From contig JAEOSF010000018.1 in NCBI GenBank assembly GCA_016840515.1, positions 1 through 60,719 of the forward strand: 60,719 nt of DNA, written 5' to 3'. The translations under genes were made by a program, and so were the position numbers. Source of the DNA: Candidatus Borrarchaeum yapensis (GTDB taxonomy: Archaea; Asgardarchaeota; Sifarchaeia; Borrarchaeales; Borrarchaeaceae). The notes beneath the pieces were generated by a model. That model was not told the origin of the DNA, did no database searches, and was given only the letters and a program-made list of their open reading frames with translations. Shown piece by piece: positions 1 to 9,517 of this stretch. Numbering within the stretch: position 1 is the stretch's first letter; each line of letters begins with the position of its first letter.

Positions 1-1
1 A

Positions 2-1267
2 ATTGCCCGTCTTAATGTACCTTCTATCGTGGTCACAGGAGGCCCTATGCTTCCAGGCAGATTTAAGGGTAAGCCTGTAGCAATAACTGACGCCTTCTTA
101 GCAACTGGTTGGGTTAAATCTGGGAAAATGACTTTGGAAGAGGCTGATGCCTTAGAAAAAGCAGCGTGCCCGGGTCCTGGCTCCTGTGCAGGTATGTATA
201 CTGCGAATACCATGTCATTAATTACAGAAGCTCTTGGTCTCAGCTTACCAGGAAGTGCCACTGAGCATGCAATAGATGTAAAAAAAGAGCGAACTGCTCT
301 TCAAAGTGGTCGCCAGATCATGAAACTAATAGCAGACAATATTAAAGCACATGAGATTATGACGATGGACGCGTTTGAAAACGCAATTCGTTTAGCTTTA
401 GCTGTAGGTGGATCTTCAAATATTATACTTCATCTTCCTGCAATAGCTAAGGAAGTTGGATATGAGTTAAGGTTAGAGATTTTTGACGAACTGAGCAAAG
501 ACACACCTCATATTATCGATACTGTTCCTGGTGGACCTTATACACTTAAAGACATAGATGAGGCGGGTGGAGTTCCTGCAATATTGAAAGCACTTGAAAA
601 TAAAATCCATCTTAATTCTCGTACTGTAACTGGCAAGACTATTGGAGAGAACATAAAAAATGCTAAAATATTGAGATCTGAAGTGATTAGATCTCTGGAG
701 GATCCAGTACATAAGGAAGGTGGCTATGCAGTATTGAGAGGGAATTTGGGTGTAGCTGTTGTCAAGCAAAGTGCTGTTAAATCTGATATGATGGTTCATA
801 AAGGATCTGCAAAAGTTTTTAACTTAGAAGAAGATGCTCTTGAAGCAATCTTGGATGGACGCATTCCTAACGGTTCAGTAGTTGTAATACGTTATGAGGG
901 GCCAAAAGGTGGTCCTGGTATGCGCGAAATGTTAGCTCCTACCTCTGCAATTGTAAGCATGGGTTTAGATAAAGTTGCTCTCATCACAGATGGACGATTT
1001 TCTGGAGGAACGAAGGGTCCTGCGTGTGGGCATCTATCGCCAGAGGCTGCAGAAGGTGGACCTATCGCAATAGTCGAAGATGATGACCTTATTGCTATAG
1101 ACATTCCTAATCGAAAGTTAGAACTTCTTATCTCCAATGATGATCTTCAGGAACGCCTTAGCAGATGGAAACCTCCTAAGAAAAAGATTAGAAAGGGTTA
1201 TCTTGCTCGATACGCATTACTCGCCAACTCTGCTGATAAGGGTGCCTATCTGCAAGACAAACTTTGA
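2..1267 (+). CDS. ilvD: Dihydroxy-acid dehydratase, 5' end outside window
   Basis: This enzyme dehydrates 2,3-dihydroxy-acids to 2-oxo acids, the third common step of valine, leucine and isoleucine synthesis. The frame is open from base 2, so the gene begins upstream; about 421 of the usual roughly 550 residues are present. Visible family signatures are the iron-sulfur cysteine region CPGPGSCAGMYTANTM near bases 164-217 and the C-terminal DGRFSGGTKGPACGHLSPEA block near 990-1050. The N-terminal cluster cysteine lies outside the window. The gene converges with the HEAT-repeat gene 35 bases away. The other ilv genes seen (ilvB, ilvH) are about 54 kb distant at 55-57.6 kb. Identification is secure; only the 5' end is missing. 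Confidence 0.95.
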   Translation: MARLNVPSIVVTGGPMLPGRFKGKPVAITDAFLATGWVKSGKMTLEEADALEKAACPGPGSCAGMYTANTMSLITEALGLSLPGSATEHAIDVKKERTALQSGRQIMKLIADNIKAHEIMTMDAFENAIRLALAVGGSSNIILHLPAIAKEVGYELRLEIFDELSKDTPHIIDTVPGGPYTLKDIDEAGGVPAILKALENKIHLNSRTVTGKTIGENIKNAKILRSEVIRSLEDPVHKEGGYAVLRGNLGVAVVKQSAVKSDMMVHKGSAKVFNLEEDALEAILDGRIPNGSVVVIRYEGPKGGPGMREMLAPTSAIVSMGLDKVALITDGRFSGGTKGPACGHLSPEAAEGGPIAIVEDDDLIAIDIPNRKLELLISNDDLQERLSRWKPPKKKIRKGYLARYALLANSADKGAYLQDKL

Positions 1268-1301
1268 AGCAGTTAGAAAATTCGATAGGCTTCTACAGGC
1301 C

Positions 1302-2684
1302 TCAATTTTTTGTAATGATCAGGTCTCTTGGTTTAGCAACAGAACCCACGAAGAACACGTCTTTTCGGACGAATTTTTTCTCTTCTATTATTTCTCCTTT
1401 AATCCAATGGCTGGCGAGCATTTTATTGATCACTCTTCTTAATTGTTCCTCGCTGAAAACATCAGAACTAATTTCGTTTAAATCGATCTGTTGTTCTTGT
1501 TCTTTTATTAACTGCTTAAGAAAATCTCTCAAGATTCTTTCTTCATCAGAATTAAAGGATTGTAGAAAAACTTCTAGTAACTCCTTTTCGTTAACTACTT
1601 CTATATTGAAACCTTCACGGGATAACTGCTGAACAAATTTTACCACAAAACTTGATGAGACACTATTTTTCCTTGCTATTTTGGAGAGTAGGTATCGTCC
1701 CTTCTTTTTAAGCAGTTGTTCCTTAATTTTTGGCTTTGCAATATGTTCTAATGTACGTGTTATGAGACCTCTGGTTTCCTTTTTCTTAGTTTGTTGTTTT
1801 AGCTTAACAAGTTGTAAAATAATGTCCTTTTCTGTAATGGGATAACTCTCAACAATATCAATGATCAACATATATGCAAGTTCTCTAAGTCTTTCTTCTT
1901 CATCCTTAAATACATCCAAAATAAGAGGGATTAGTTCATCCACTCTTTCACTTTGTTTCTGAAGGATTATATTAAGACAGTTGACAGCAGACAATCTTAC
2001 TTCAGGCGAATCTTCATTTAATGCTCTCTTTACTACGGGGAGAGTATCCTCTTCTAAAACATCGCTTGACCATAAGTGACATAATGCCCAAAGTCCTGCT
2101 TTTTTCATCCAATAATCACTAGATTCTATTGACTTTCCAAGTAATTTGGGGACATCATTTAATCGTTCTTCATTATGCAGTAGATAATCCACAATTGCTC
2201 CAATTGTAAAATAGCGTATCCAGATGTTTTCGTTTTCTGTGCATTTAACTAGAAGTTGAAAATCCGTGATATCTTCCTCTTCTTTAAGACTATATTGTGT
2301 CCTGATAAGGTCAAGAAAAGGATCTACGGCATGATGTGGAAGATAAGGGCTTTGAGATCCAATAGTTGCAAGCGCATAACGTGCATTTTCTTGTATTTCT
2401 ACGTATTTATCGTTTAAGCCAATTATTAGTTCAGGGATCGCTATTTTAACCAGATCTGGCTCTTTTAAGCCAATATCTCCAAGAACTTTTGCGATTGTAG
2501 CTCTTACATAACTATCGTTATCACTATTTAGAGTTTTTACAATTTCTGGTATAATGTCCTTGATTTTAAGAGGATTCTCTTTTCCTATGCTTCCAATAGT
2601 TTGGGCAGAAATTCTTCGCGTTCCTACATTATCATCTGAAAGTCCAATTACTAATTCGTTAACATCACTATTCAATTGATACAA
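1302..2684 (-). CDS. HEAT-repeat protein with C-terminal helical domain
   Basis: The 460-residue protein opens with about seven HEAT-like helical pairs (residues 1-310), with recurring patterns such as VGTRRISAQTIGSIG and SYVRATIAKVLGDIG. Such repeats make a scaffold for protein binding. The last 130 residues are lysine/glutamate-rich helices without a recognised fold, ending in a possible winged-helix-like stretch. The start used is a TTG just after AGGGGACA; an in-frame TTG at 2675 is an alternative. It lies 22 bases after the deacetylase-fold gene on the same strand, so the two are probably co-transcribed and may act together. A second HEAT protein is at 11173. The partner is unknown. Confidence 0.8.
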   Translation of the reverse strand: MYQLNSDVNELVIGLSDDNVGTRRISAQTIGSIGKENPLKIKDIIPEIVKTLNSDNDSYVRATIAKVLGDIGLKEPDLVKIAIPELIIGLNDKYVEIQENARYALATIGSQSPYLPHHAVDPFLDLIRTQYSLKEEEDITDFQLLVKCTENENIWIRYFTIGAIVDYLLHNEERLNDVPKLLGKSIESSDYWMKKAGLWALCHLWSSDVLEEDTLPVVKRALNEDSPEVRLSAVNCLNIILQKQSERVDELIPLILDVFKDEEERLRELAYMLIIDIVESYPITEKDIILQLVKLKQQTKKKETRGLITRTLEHIAKPKIKEQLLKKKGRYLLSKIARKNSVSSSFVVKFVQQLSREGFNIEVVNEKELLEVFLQSFNSDEERILRDFLKQLIKEQEQQIDLNEISSDVFSEEQLRRVINKMLASHWIKGEIIEEKKFVRKDVFFVGSVAKPRDLIITKN

Positions 2685-2706
2685 TGTCCCCTAACAATTT
2701 TTGAGA

Positions 2707-3666
2707 TTAAGTCACATCTTTTAACAACTTGTTTATTATCTTATCTACGGTTCGTATATCTTCTGGGTTTTCTTCAAAGAAATCTTGCTCTAACTCAAAT
2801 GATGGTAAATTTGCAAGTACAGCTACGATACTTGCTATACTTTGTTTTGCGACCCAAAGATTGGAACCCCCACTTAATAAAACCACAAGCTTGTCATTAC
2901 AGATTTCTCTAGCTACTTGTGTGATTATTTTAGCCATTTCAGGAAAGGCAGAGATCGTTAAGTTGAAACCACCATAATCCGCGTGATGTGCATCATGCCC
3001 AAAATTCCACAAAATCATTTCAGGTTCGAATTTTTGCACAAGAAATGGAGTTAATTCTTGTAAAACTCTCAGAAAGCCTTTATCCGAGATATTTGATGGC
3101 AGAGGGATGTCAAATTTTTTTGATTTTATTGAATCTTCACTGAATGAATAACCATCAGAAAAGAAGTTAAGATGTATAACATTTTCGTCATTCTCAAAAA
3201 TATTCCGTGTGCCATCACCAGGATGAGGATCAGTGTCAATTATCATAAATCGTCTAATGTTGTAATTATTTCGAAGATTTTGAATAAGTAACGCAGAATT
3301 ATTAATGTAACAAAAGCCCCAATAAGAATTAACACCTGCATGATGTCCTGCAGTTCCGGTAAAAACAAAGGAGTTTTTTACTTTTCCCGTCCAGACCATT
3401 TCTCCTGCTAGCACAGCACCTCCCGCGGACAGGAGTGCTGCCTCATAACAATCGTCTTCCTTTACTCTGTTAAGATGTTGCTTAGTGTGTATTTGGAGGA
3501 TTAATTCTTCTTCCACCATCTCAGGTCTCTGAATAACAACTCTGTTTGGATCTTTTTTCTTAAGGAAATCCACTAAAAAATTGTAAGCTGGTAGTAATCT
3601 TTCCCGTAAAACGACATTTCCGTGCGTTACAAATTTAGGGTGATATATCACGCTTGTTTGGGACAT
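2707..3666 (-). CDS. Histone deacetylase-fold (AcuC/HdaH-like) protein with altered active site
   Basis: This has the arginase/deacetylase fold of zinc-dependent amide hydrolases such as AcuC, acetylpolyamine deacetylases and HDACs. Numbered from the in-frame TTG at 3675, visible motifs are the GHHAG pair (about 111-112), GFCYINN (120-126), the metal motif DTDPHPGDGT (D149, H151) and the third metal ligand in GHDAHHAD (D228). The usual GGY carrying the catalytic tyrosine reads GGS (about 269-271), and the second H of the normal DxDxHHG is P. Zinc ligands are thus kept while the tyrosine is replaced, so substrate or activity may differ. The start is the ATG at 3666; TTG at 3675 is possible, and a GGAG lies further upstream. 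It is followed by the HEAT gene in one operon. Confidence 0.88.
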   Translation of the reverse strand: MSQTSVIYHPKFVTHGNVVLRERLLPAYNFLVDFLKKKDPNRVVIQRPEMVEEELILQIHTKQHLNRVKEDDCYEAALLSAGGAVLAGEMVWTGKVKNSFVFTGTAGHHAGVNSYWGFCYINNSALLIQNLRNNYNIRRFMIIDTDPHPGDGTRNIFENDENVIHLNFFSDGYSFSEDSIKSKKFDIPLPSNISDKGFLRVLQELTPFLVQKFEPEMILWNFGHDAHHADYGGFNLTISAFPEMAKIITQVAREICNDKLVVLLSGGSNLWVAKQSIASIVAVLANLPSFELEQDFFEENPEDIRTVDKIINKLLKDVT

Positions 3667-3726
3667 TTTTATCAAAATAGAAGATTAAGTAACTCCTTCT
3701 TAAAAAATCTAACTGCTGGGAGAAGA

Positions 3727-4260
3727 TCATACTTCAATTTTTATTGCTCTATTTCCATATTTTATTTGCTGGAGTAGTACACAATGCTCTAATCCATCAA
3801 CCCCGGATATATCAAGCAGTTTTACCTTAAAATCGTTAAGTTCTTCTACAGTCTCTACAATTACTTTAAATAAAACGCCACATTGCCCAGTTAGCTCATA
3901 CACTTCCTTCACTTCAGGATTCTGGATACCGAAGTCTTTTATAACTTCAATGTCCCTCATGGAGGGTGAAGTGACTTTGATAAAAGCAACAATGGTAGGA
4001 CGTGCGAAATACGGATTTAATTCGACTGTAAATCTTCTTATAACATTTTCATCAATCAGTTTTTGGACACGTTTCCTTACCGTGGACTCTGAAATATTAA
4101 GTTCTTCCGCAATTTGCCTATATGGTTGCCTTCCATCTTCTAACAACTTAGCTAATATGCGCCAATTGGTTGCATCAACTTTTGGGCTCATATCTTGGTC
4201 ACAGCACTTTGACATATATCTTCGCGGAGTCACATTAATGGTGTTAAAGAAGCCCGCCAT
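3727..4260 (-). CDS. Lrp/AsnC family transcription regulator
   Basis: This 177-residue protein has the Lrp/AsnC layout. An N-terminal winged helix-turn-helix (about residues 30-80, with IAEELNISESTVRKRVQKL as recognition region) precedes an RAM/AsnC ligand-binding beta-alpha domain (about 90-170, with VYELTGQCGVLFKVIVET). Such proteins form dimers and octamers and bind amino acids or other small effectors. The first 25 residues, including a CC pair, precede the usual family start, so the ATG at codon 24 is an alternative. It reads away from the MetV/Hdr operon and toward the deacetylase gene. A perfect 8-base-arm palindrome sits 11-30 bases upstream of its ATG, consistent with autoregulation. 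Confidence 0.9.
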   Translation of the reverse strand: MAGFFNTINVTPRRYMSKCCDQDMSPKVDATNWRILAKLLEDGRQPYRQIAEELNISESTVRKRVQKLIDENVIRRFTVELNPYFARPTIVAFIKVTSPSMRDIEVIKDFGIQNPEVKEVYELTGQCGVLFKVIVETVEELNDFKVKLLDISGVDGLEHCVLLQQIKYGNRAIKIEV

Positions 4261-4906
4261 CTTTACCTAAATAACTAAAAACTTAGTTATCATAGTGAAT
4301 TGATATAATTCCCCAGTTATAATAATAGATGATTTTTGTCATAAATAATATGGTAACATTCAATATATAATAATTTCAATAGCGGCCTTCATGTTCTTCA
4401 AAAATACATTCTTACTTTGACTGAAATGGGAGATTAAGATCTTTTTTTCGTCATTTTTCGTTCTTTTTACCGATAATAGTACTTTTTTTATTTCAGTTTT
4501 CGGCATTTTAAAGTGGGTTTTACTTGAAAATCAGATATTTAGAAGCGTTTAACGTCTTTCTATAAATAATAAAAAAGGAAAAATGTTATCATTAATTTAT
4601 TGAATCCCTGAAATGATTTCAACCTTCGTATTTACAGTAAACATTTGTAATTTAATAAATAATAACACAATTCTATTGATAACAATATCTAGATAATCTA
4701 ACTCTATCTAAGGAGAAGAGCAAAACTATCAACTGTCCTTATGAAATTACTAAATGCGTCACATTTAGGAGATTTTTTGGCGTTTTCGGTCATAAAATAA
4801 CCGCTTTTTGGACGCAAAGCAAATAAATGGAATATAAGATATATCATTAACGATCATGACATATCCACAAATGATGAACTGGGATCACCATTTCTGATGA
4901 GGAGGT
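4261..4906. other. Divergent intergenic region, AT-rich
   Basis: This 646-base gap between the divergent Lrp gene and the MetV/Hdr operon holds no ORF with coding character. It contains the palindrome at 4271-4290, many short AT-rich TATA-like stretches (for example near 4570 and 4655) and a clear GAGGAGGT ribosome site at its right end. No tRNA or strong RNA fold was seen. It probably holds promoters for both directions. Confidence 0.6.
4271..4290. promoter_or_regulatory. Palindromic candidate Lrp operator
   Basis: Perfect inverted repeat ATAACTAA - 4 bases - TTAGTTAT. On the minus strand it spans positions -11 to -30 from the Lrp/AsnC gene ATG, where it would overlap the core promoter. Lrp proteins typically bind such dyads and repress themselves. 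Assignment to this regulator is inference from position. Confidence 0.5.
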
Positions 4907-5233
4907 ATGGAGGTGCCCTATATTAAAACCGACAAAATAGTTTCCGGGTTTAGATGGTTTTTGTTTACAGAAGCAAAAGAAGAGTTAGTAGAGTCGATAA
5001 AAGAGGGGCTTTGGGAAGTTAAAATGCAGTTGGCACCCTCAAATCCAGGAGAAACGGCGATAATATTAAACTGGGATCCATTCGTTTCGCATTTAGTACG
5101 AGTTCGTATTGAAAGTCCGACTGAAGAAGATGTAAAAGAATGTGACAAGGCGATAGAATACATCATTCATAAGAAATGTATGTACAACGGAGTCAAACTT
5201 ATTTCTGGAGAACTCAACACCGTAACCGATTAG
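4907..5233 (+). CDS. Small conserved-looking protein at head of MetV/Hdr operon
   Basis: A 108-residue soluble protein of unknown family, without cysteine clusters or membrane segments; alternating beta and helix segments are likely. The ATG follows a near-perfect GAGGAGGT site, so it is very probably translated. It is the first gene of a run that continues with MetV 52 bases later and then Hdr, so it may be an accessory or assembly factor, or a small subunit of that enzyme. It does not resemble MetF, which is far larger and a TIM barrel. Function is otherwise unknown. Confidence 0.75.
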   Translation: MEVPYIKTDKIVSGFRWFLFTEAKEELVESIKEGLWEVKMQLAPSNPGETAIILNWDPFVSHLVRVRIESPTEEDVKECDKAIEYIIHKKCMYNGVKLISGELNTVTD

Positions 5234-5285
5234 CATTTCGATTTGACTTTTTACAGACACGTTAAACTCAAAGGAAGGATGAAAT

Positions 5286-5942
5286 TTGATTATAGTAGAA
5301 CAAAAGCCATTTGACGAAATCTTGGCAATGCTTGAAGGACATAAAACGCACGAAGTTTTGATTGTTGGGTGCAATGGATGTGCAGGCATCTATCAGGCAG
5401 GAGGAGAAAAGCAAGTAGAAGTTATGGGAATGCTTCTAGAGATGGCCCATAAGCTGAAAGGTAACAACATGAAGACAAGAAATGTTACAGTATTACGACA
5501 ATGTGATCGTCAAATCGTAGCCACGGCTCTTAAACCTGTAATAGAAGGAAATGAAGTTATTTTATCAATGGGGTGCGGTGCTGGCGTCCAAACAATAGCA
5601 GAAACAATTGAAGATCGTTTTGTACTCCCCGCACATAACACAATGTTCATTGGCATGCAAGAACGCGAACTAGGAGAACTACATGAAAAATGTAAGGCAT
5701 GCGGTGATTGTATATTAGATGAAACAGGTGGTATTTGTCCAATTACTATGTGTGCCAAATCTCTATTAAATGGCCCGTGTGGGGGCTATGCAGAAGGCAA
5801 ATGTGAGGTCGAAGATTATACACATGACTGTGCATGGTGTCAAATCTATGAAAAACTAAAAAGACTGGATAGACTTGATCTCTTCACAAAACCACGATTG
5901 CCAAGGGATTGGCGAGTTTCCCTTTCACCTCGTAATCTTTAA
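5286..5942 (+). CDS. metV: MetV-like methylene-tetrahydrofolate reductase C-terminal zinc/iron-sulfur protein
   Basis: This 218-residue, cysteine-rich protein matches the methylenetetrahydrofolate reductase C-terminal family (MetV). In acetogens such as Moorella, MetV partners MetF and couples to HdrABC-MvhD. Seen here are GCNGCAG (about 29-35), RQCDR (near 75), GCGAG, a CKACGDC cluster (about 138-144), the signature NGPCGG followed by GKCEV (about 161-175), and CAWC near 183. The start is TTG, placed by an AAGGAAGG site. It sits between the 108-residue protein and HdrA on one strand. No MetF is in the window, so the pterin substrate site must come from elsewhere or the reaction differs. Confidence 0.85.
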   Translation: MIIVEQKPFDEILAMLEGHKTHEVLIVGCNGCAGIYQAGGEKQVEVMGMLLEMAHKLKGNNMKTRNVTVLRQCDRQIVATALKPVIEGNEVILSMGCGAGVQTIAETIEDRFVLPAHNTMFIGMQERELGELHEKCKACGDCILDETGGICPITMCAKSLLNGPCGGYAEGKCEVEDYTHDCAWCQIYEKLKRLDRLDLFTKPRLPRDWRVSLSPRNL

Positions 5943-6025
5943 CTCGATTTTTTTAGAGTACAAATTCATTCACTTTCGACAGATCCCTTTAACATATTAG
6001 AATTTTACTTTGCGGTGATTTAAAA

Positions 6026-9000
6026 TTGAGCGGAGAAAATAGATTGGATCAAATTCTTGTGTTGGGCGGAGGTGTTGCAGGAATCGCAGCAGCTTTAGAT
6101 TTGGCAGAACAAGGTCATACTGTCTATCTTGTTGAGAAATTACCTTCTATTGGAGGAAAAATGGCACAACTTGATAAGACATTCCCAACCCTTGACTGCT
6201 CAATTTGTATTCTTGCACCTAAAATGGTTGAAGTCGCCCGTCATCCTAATATAAACCTATTGACCTATTCTGAACTCAAAGAGGTAGAAAAAAAGGGTGA
6301 CTCTGGTTTTCGTGTCAAGATGATAGCACACCCTAGGTATGTTGATGAAGAAAAATGTACTGGGTGTGGTCTGTGTGCTCAGTATTGCCCGATAAAGACG
6401 CCTAATGAATTCAATACCGATCTTGATGATAGAAGTGCAATCTATACCTTGTTTCCTCAAGCAGTTCCACTTGTCTATACAATTGATCCAGAACACTGTC
6501 TTAATTTTAAGTATGGAATATGTCAAACATGTGAAGACATTTGTCCACCAAAAGCAATTGACTATGATCAACAACCTCAAGAATTTTCCATTGATGTAGC
6601 GTCCATTATAGTGGCTACTGGCTATGATCTTCTTAATCCAAAAGATCTGGCTGAATATGGATATGATGTGTATCCTAATGTTCTGACATCTTTAGAATAC
6701 GAGCGTCTTCTTTGTGCTACTGGTCCCACGAAAGGAGAACTTCTTACACCATCTGCTAGAAAGCATCCGAAACGTATAGCATTTGTATTATGTGTAGGTT
6801 CAAGAAATGTTGATGTAAAACCCTACTGTTCTAAATTTTGTTGTATGTACTCGGCAAAAGCAGCTATAATAACCAAAGAACATCACCCTGATGTCGAAAC
6901 ATTTGTCTTTTATCATGATACGAGACCAATTGGAAAAGGTCACGAAGAATTTATCCAAAGAGCCCAGGACGAATTCGGGATAGTATACATAAAAGGACTA
7001 CCAGTGCTAGAAGAAGACCCACATACACAAGAAATTGTGATCGATTACATAGATATGCTCACTGGGAAAAAACACGAACTTCGTGCAGATATAGTAGTTT
7101 TATCTCCTGCAGTTATTCCCAAAAAGGATTCAGAGTCTCTAAGAGACATATTAGGTATTGAAACAGATGAGCATGGTTTTTTCAAATCTATTGACTCAGT
7201 TCACCTCATTGATTCAACTGTCCCTGGAATTTATCTATGCGGTTCATGTCATGGTCCTGAAGACATATCAACATCAGTCGCGGAAGGAAGTGGAGCGGCA
7301 GCAAGGGCAGCAGCAAGGACGAGCATAACTCGAGCAGAAAGAATAGAAAAACCAGTTTATGAAATTTCAGTCAACCCATTCGATACGCCAAGGATTGGGG
7401 CGTTTGTTTGTCATTGTGGAATCAATATCGGGGGCGTTGTTCATGTTCCTGAAGTTGTTGAATACGTAAAAACTCTGCCGAATGTAGTTTACGCAACTGA
7501 TAATTTATACACCTGTTCTTCCGATACACAAGAGTTGATAAAAGAAAAAATAAAAGAGCATGACCTAAATCGAGTAATTGTTGCAGCATGTACTCCTAGA
7601 ACACATGAGTCTCTTTTTAGAGAAACCTGTCGTGACGCTGGACTAAATCCATATTTATTTGAGATGGCTAGCATAAGAGAACACGATTCATGGGTTCATA
7701 TGCACGAACCCGAAAAAGCCACTGAAAAAGCAAAAGATTTAATGAGGATGGCTGTCAACCGAGCAGAATTCTTAACTCCTTTAGGCACTATTTCCTCTAA
7801 TGTCACACCTGCAGCACTTGTAATTGGTGCAGGAGTTTCAGGAATGACAGCCGCTGCAGCAATAGCCCAAAAAGGCTTTGATGTCTATTTAATTGAGAAA
7901 GAGAAGGCTGTTGGAGGCCTATTGCGAAAATTGGATTGGGTGAACTTTGAAAAAGCGATGGCCGAAGACATTTTGACGTCACTGGAAAAATTCGTCACGG
8001 AAAACGAAAAGATCCATTTAATGACTGATTCTAAACTGAAAAACGTAGAAGGATCAATTGGAAACTTTGATATTACTGTAATCCAAGCTGGTAATGAAAA
8101 GCAACAATTTAAAGTGGGTAGTATCATCATCGCAACTGGAGCTGAAGAAAATACTCCCAAAGAATTTTTCGGGAATCCGATATCTTCAAATGTTCATACT
8201 CAACTTGAACTGACCCGTTTAATACAAGAAGGTAAAATAAATGATAATGATTCAATTGTAATGTTACAGTGTGTTGGAACGCGTGAAAAGGAAGGTCGTA
8301 CTTATTGTTCTATAATATGTTGTGCTAAAGCTATTATGAATGCATTGATGATCAAAGAAAAATATCCAAGCGCCAAAGTATACATAATTTACCGTGACAT
8401 TAGATTACATGGCGAAGAAGAAGAATATTATTGGAAAGCACAAGAAAAAGGTATTAACTTTATCCGTTATGATCACGAAAGACCACCAAAAGTCAGGACA
8501 AATCCAGACGGCACACTTGCCGTTGAATTTTTCGATATGATCAATCAACTTGAATTTGATATTACAGCTAACAAAGTTATTCTCAGTACACCTCTTATAC
8601 CGCGTGATGGGAATAAAGAACTATCTGAAATGCTAAAAATTCCATTAGATATAACAAACGGCTTCTTTTTTGAGGCTCATCCTAAACTAAGACCAGTTGA
8701 CTTCGCAACTGATGGTATATATCTTGCTGGAACAGCTCATGGCCCAAAGAGTATCTCTGAATCTATCAGTCAAGCACTTGGAGCTGCATCAAGGGCGCTC
8801 ATTCCATTAATGAAAGGAGAAATCGAAAGCGAAGGAATCGTTGCAGTAGTCGATCCAGATTTATGTATTGGTTGCGCCAATTGTGACTTTGTTTGTGCAT
8901 ATGGAGCTGTAGGCGCTTCAATAGGCGAAAATAAATTCATTTCAGAAGTAAACCCACTACTCTGCAAAGGTTGTGGAGTTTGTGCCGTTACTTGCCCTGC

Positions 9001-9517
9001 TAATGCTATTACTATGCAACACTATACCAATGAGCAGGTATTCGCCATGATCCAGGCGGCTTTAGCTGAAGTTACAGATAATTCTGAGCCAACAATTCTT
9101 TCATTCTTGTGTAATTGGTGTAGTTATGCAGGAGCTGATATGGCAGGCGTCAGTCGGTATCAGTATCCCCCAAATATTCGAGCTATAAGGGTAATGTGTT
9201 CAGGAAGAGTTGACCCACTCTACATTCTTATGGCTTTTTCCTTAGGTGCAGATGGTGTCCTTGTCGGTGGCTGTCATCTGGGTGATTGTCATTACATTAA
9301 GGGGAATGTTTTTGCTGAGAAAAGGATAAACGATGTAAAAACTTGGCTAGAAGCAATAGGACTTGAACCAGAACGCCTTCGCTTAGAATGGGTCTCTGCT
9401 AGCGAAGGAAAGAAATTTTCTCAAGTTATAACTGAGTTTGTGAATGAACTTAAGGAGCTTGGAGCAACTCCACTCAAATCAAGTTCCATTTTCTCTTCTC
9501 GGGAGGTGAAAACATGA
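6026..9517 (+). CDS. hdrA: Fused HdrA-HdrA-MvhD electron-bifurcating subunit
   Basis: A single 1163-residue protein carries two HdrA-type flavoprotein modules and MvhD. Module 1 (residues 1-450) has an FAD motif (GGGVAGIAAAL), the HdrA stretch TFPTLDCSICILAPKM and an inserted ferredoxin-like pair of cysteine clusters (about 110-175). Module 2 starts with the HdrA motif GAFVCHCG (about 458), the ACTPRTHE region and a second FAD motif VIGAGVSGM (about 600). A two-cluster ferredoxin follows (about 945-995). The last 130 residues are MvhD-like, with FLCNWCSYAGAD (about 1028) and GCHLGDCHY (about 1080). HdrA bifurcates electrons at its FAD and MvhD connects it to a donor. The start is TTG. It overlaps hdrC by 4 bases, implying translational coupling. 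Tandem HdrA plus MvhD in one chain is the notable feature. Confidence 0.93.
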   Translation: MSGENRLDQILVLGGGVAGIAAALDLAEQGHTVYLVEKLPSIGGKMAQLDKTFPTLDCSICILAPKMVEVARHPNINLLTYSELKEVEKKGDSGFRVKMIAHPRYVDEEKCTGCGLCAQYCPIKTPNEFNTDLDDRSAIYTLFPQAVPLVYTIDPEHCLNFKYGICQTCEDICPPKAIDYDQQPQEFSIDVASIIVATGYDLLNPKDLAEYGYDVYPNVLTSLEYERLLCATGPTKGELLTPSARKHPKRIAFVLCVGSRNVDVKPYCSKFCCMYSAKAAIITKEHHPDVETFVFYHDTRPIGKGHEEFIQRAQDEFGIVYIKGLPVLEEDPHTQEIVIDYIDMLTGKKHELRADIVVLSPAVIPKKDSESLRDILGIETDEHGFFKSIDSVHLIDSTVPGIYLCGSCHGPEDISTSVAEGSGAAARAAARTSITRAERIEKPVYEISVNPFDTPRIGAFVCHCGINIGGVVHVPEVVEYVKTLPNVVYATDNLYTCSSDTQELIKEKIKEHDLNRVIVAACTPRTHESLFRETCRDAGLNPYLFEMASIREHDSWVHMHEPEKATEKAKDLMRMAVNRAEFLTPLGTISSNVTPAALVIGAGVSGMTAAAAIAQKGFDVYLIEKEKAVGGLLRKLDWVNFEKAMAEDILTSLEKFVTENEKIHLMTDSKLKNVEGSIGNFDITVIQAGNEKQQFKVGSIIIATGAEENTPKEFFGNPISSNVHTQLELTRLIQEGKINDNDSIVMLQCVGTREKEGRTYCSIICCAKAIMNALMIKEKYPSAKVYIIYRDIRLHGEEEEYYWKAQEKGINFIRYDHERPPKVRTNPDGTLAVEFFDMINQLEFDITANKVILSTPLIPRDGNKELSEMLKIPLDITNGFFFEAHPKLRPVDFATDGIYLAGTAHGPKSISESISQALGAASRALIPLMKGEIESEGIVAVVDPDLCIGCANCDFVCAYGAVGASIGENKFISEVNPLLCKGCGVCAVTCPANAITMQHYTNEQVFAMIQAALAEVTDNSEPTILSFLCNWCSYAGADMAGVSRYQYPPNIRAIRVMCSGRVDPLYILMAFSLGADGVLVGGCHLGDCHYIKGNVFAEKRINDVKTWLEAIGLEPERLRLEWVSASEGKKFSQVITEFVNELKELGATPLKSSSIFSSREVKT

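Noticed and set aside
473..799. Minus-strand ORF of 108 codons inside ilvD
   Set aside because: Antisense to a strongly conserved enzyme; no ribosome site or family features.
4907..5233. 108-residue protein as MetF
   Set aside because: Far too short and lacks a TIM-barrel pattern or flavin-binding motifs.
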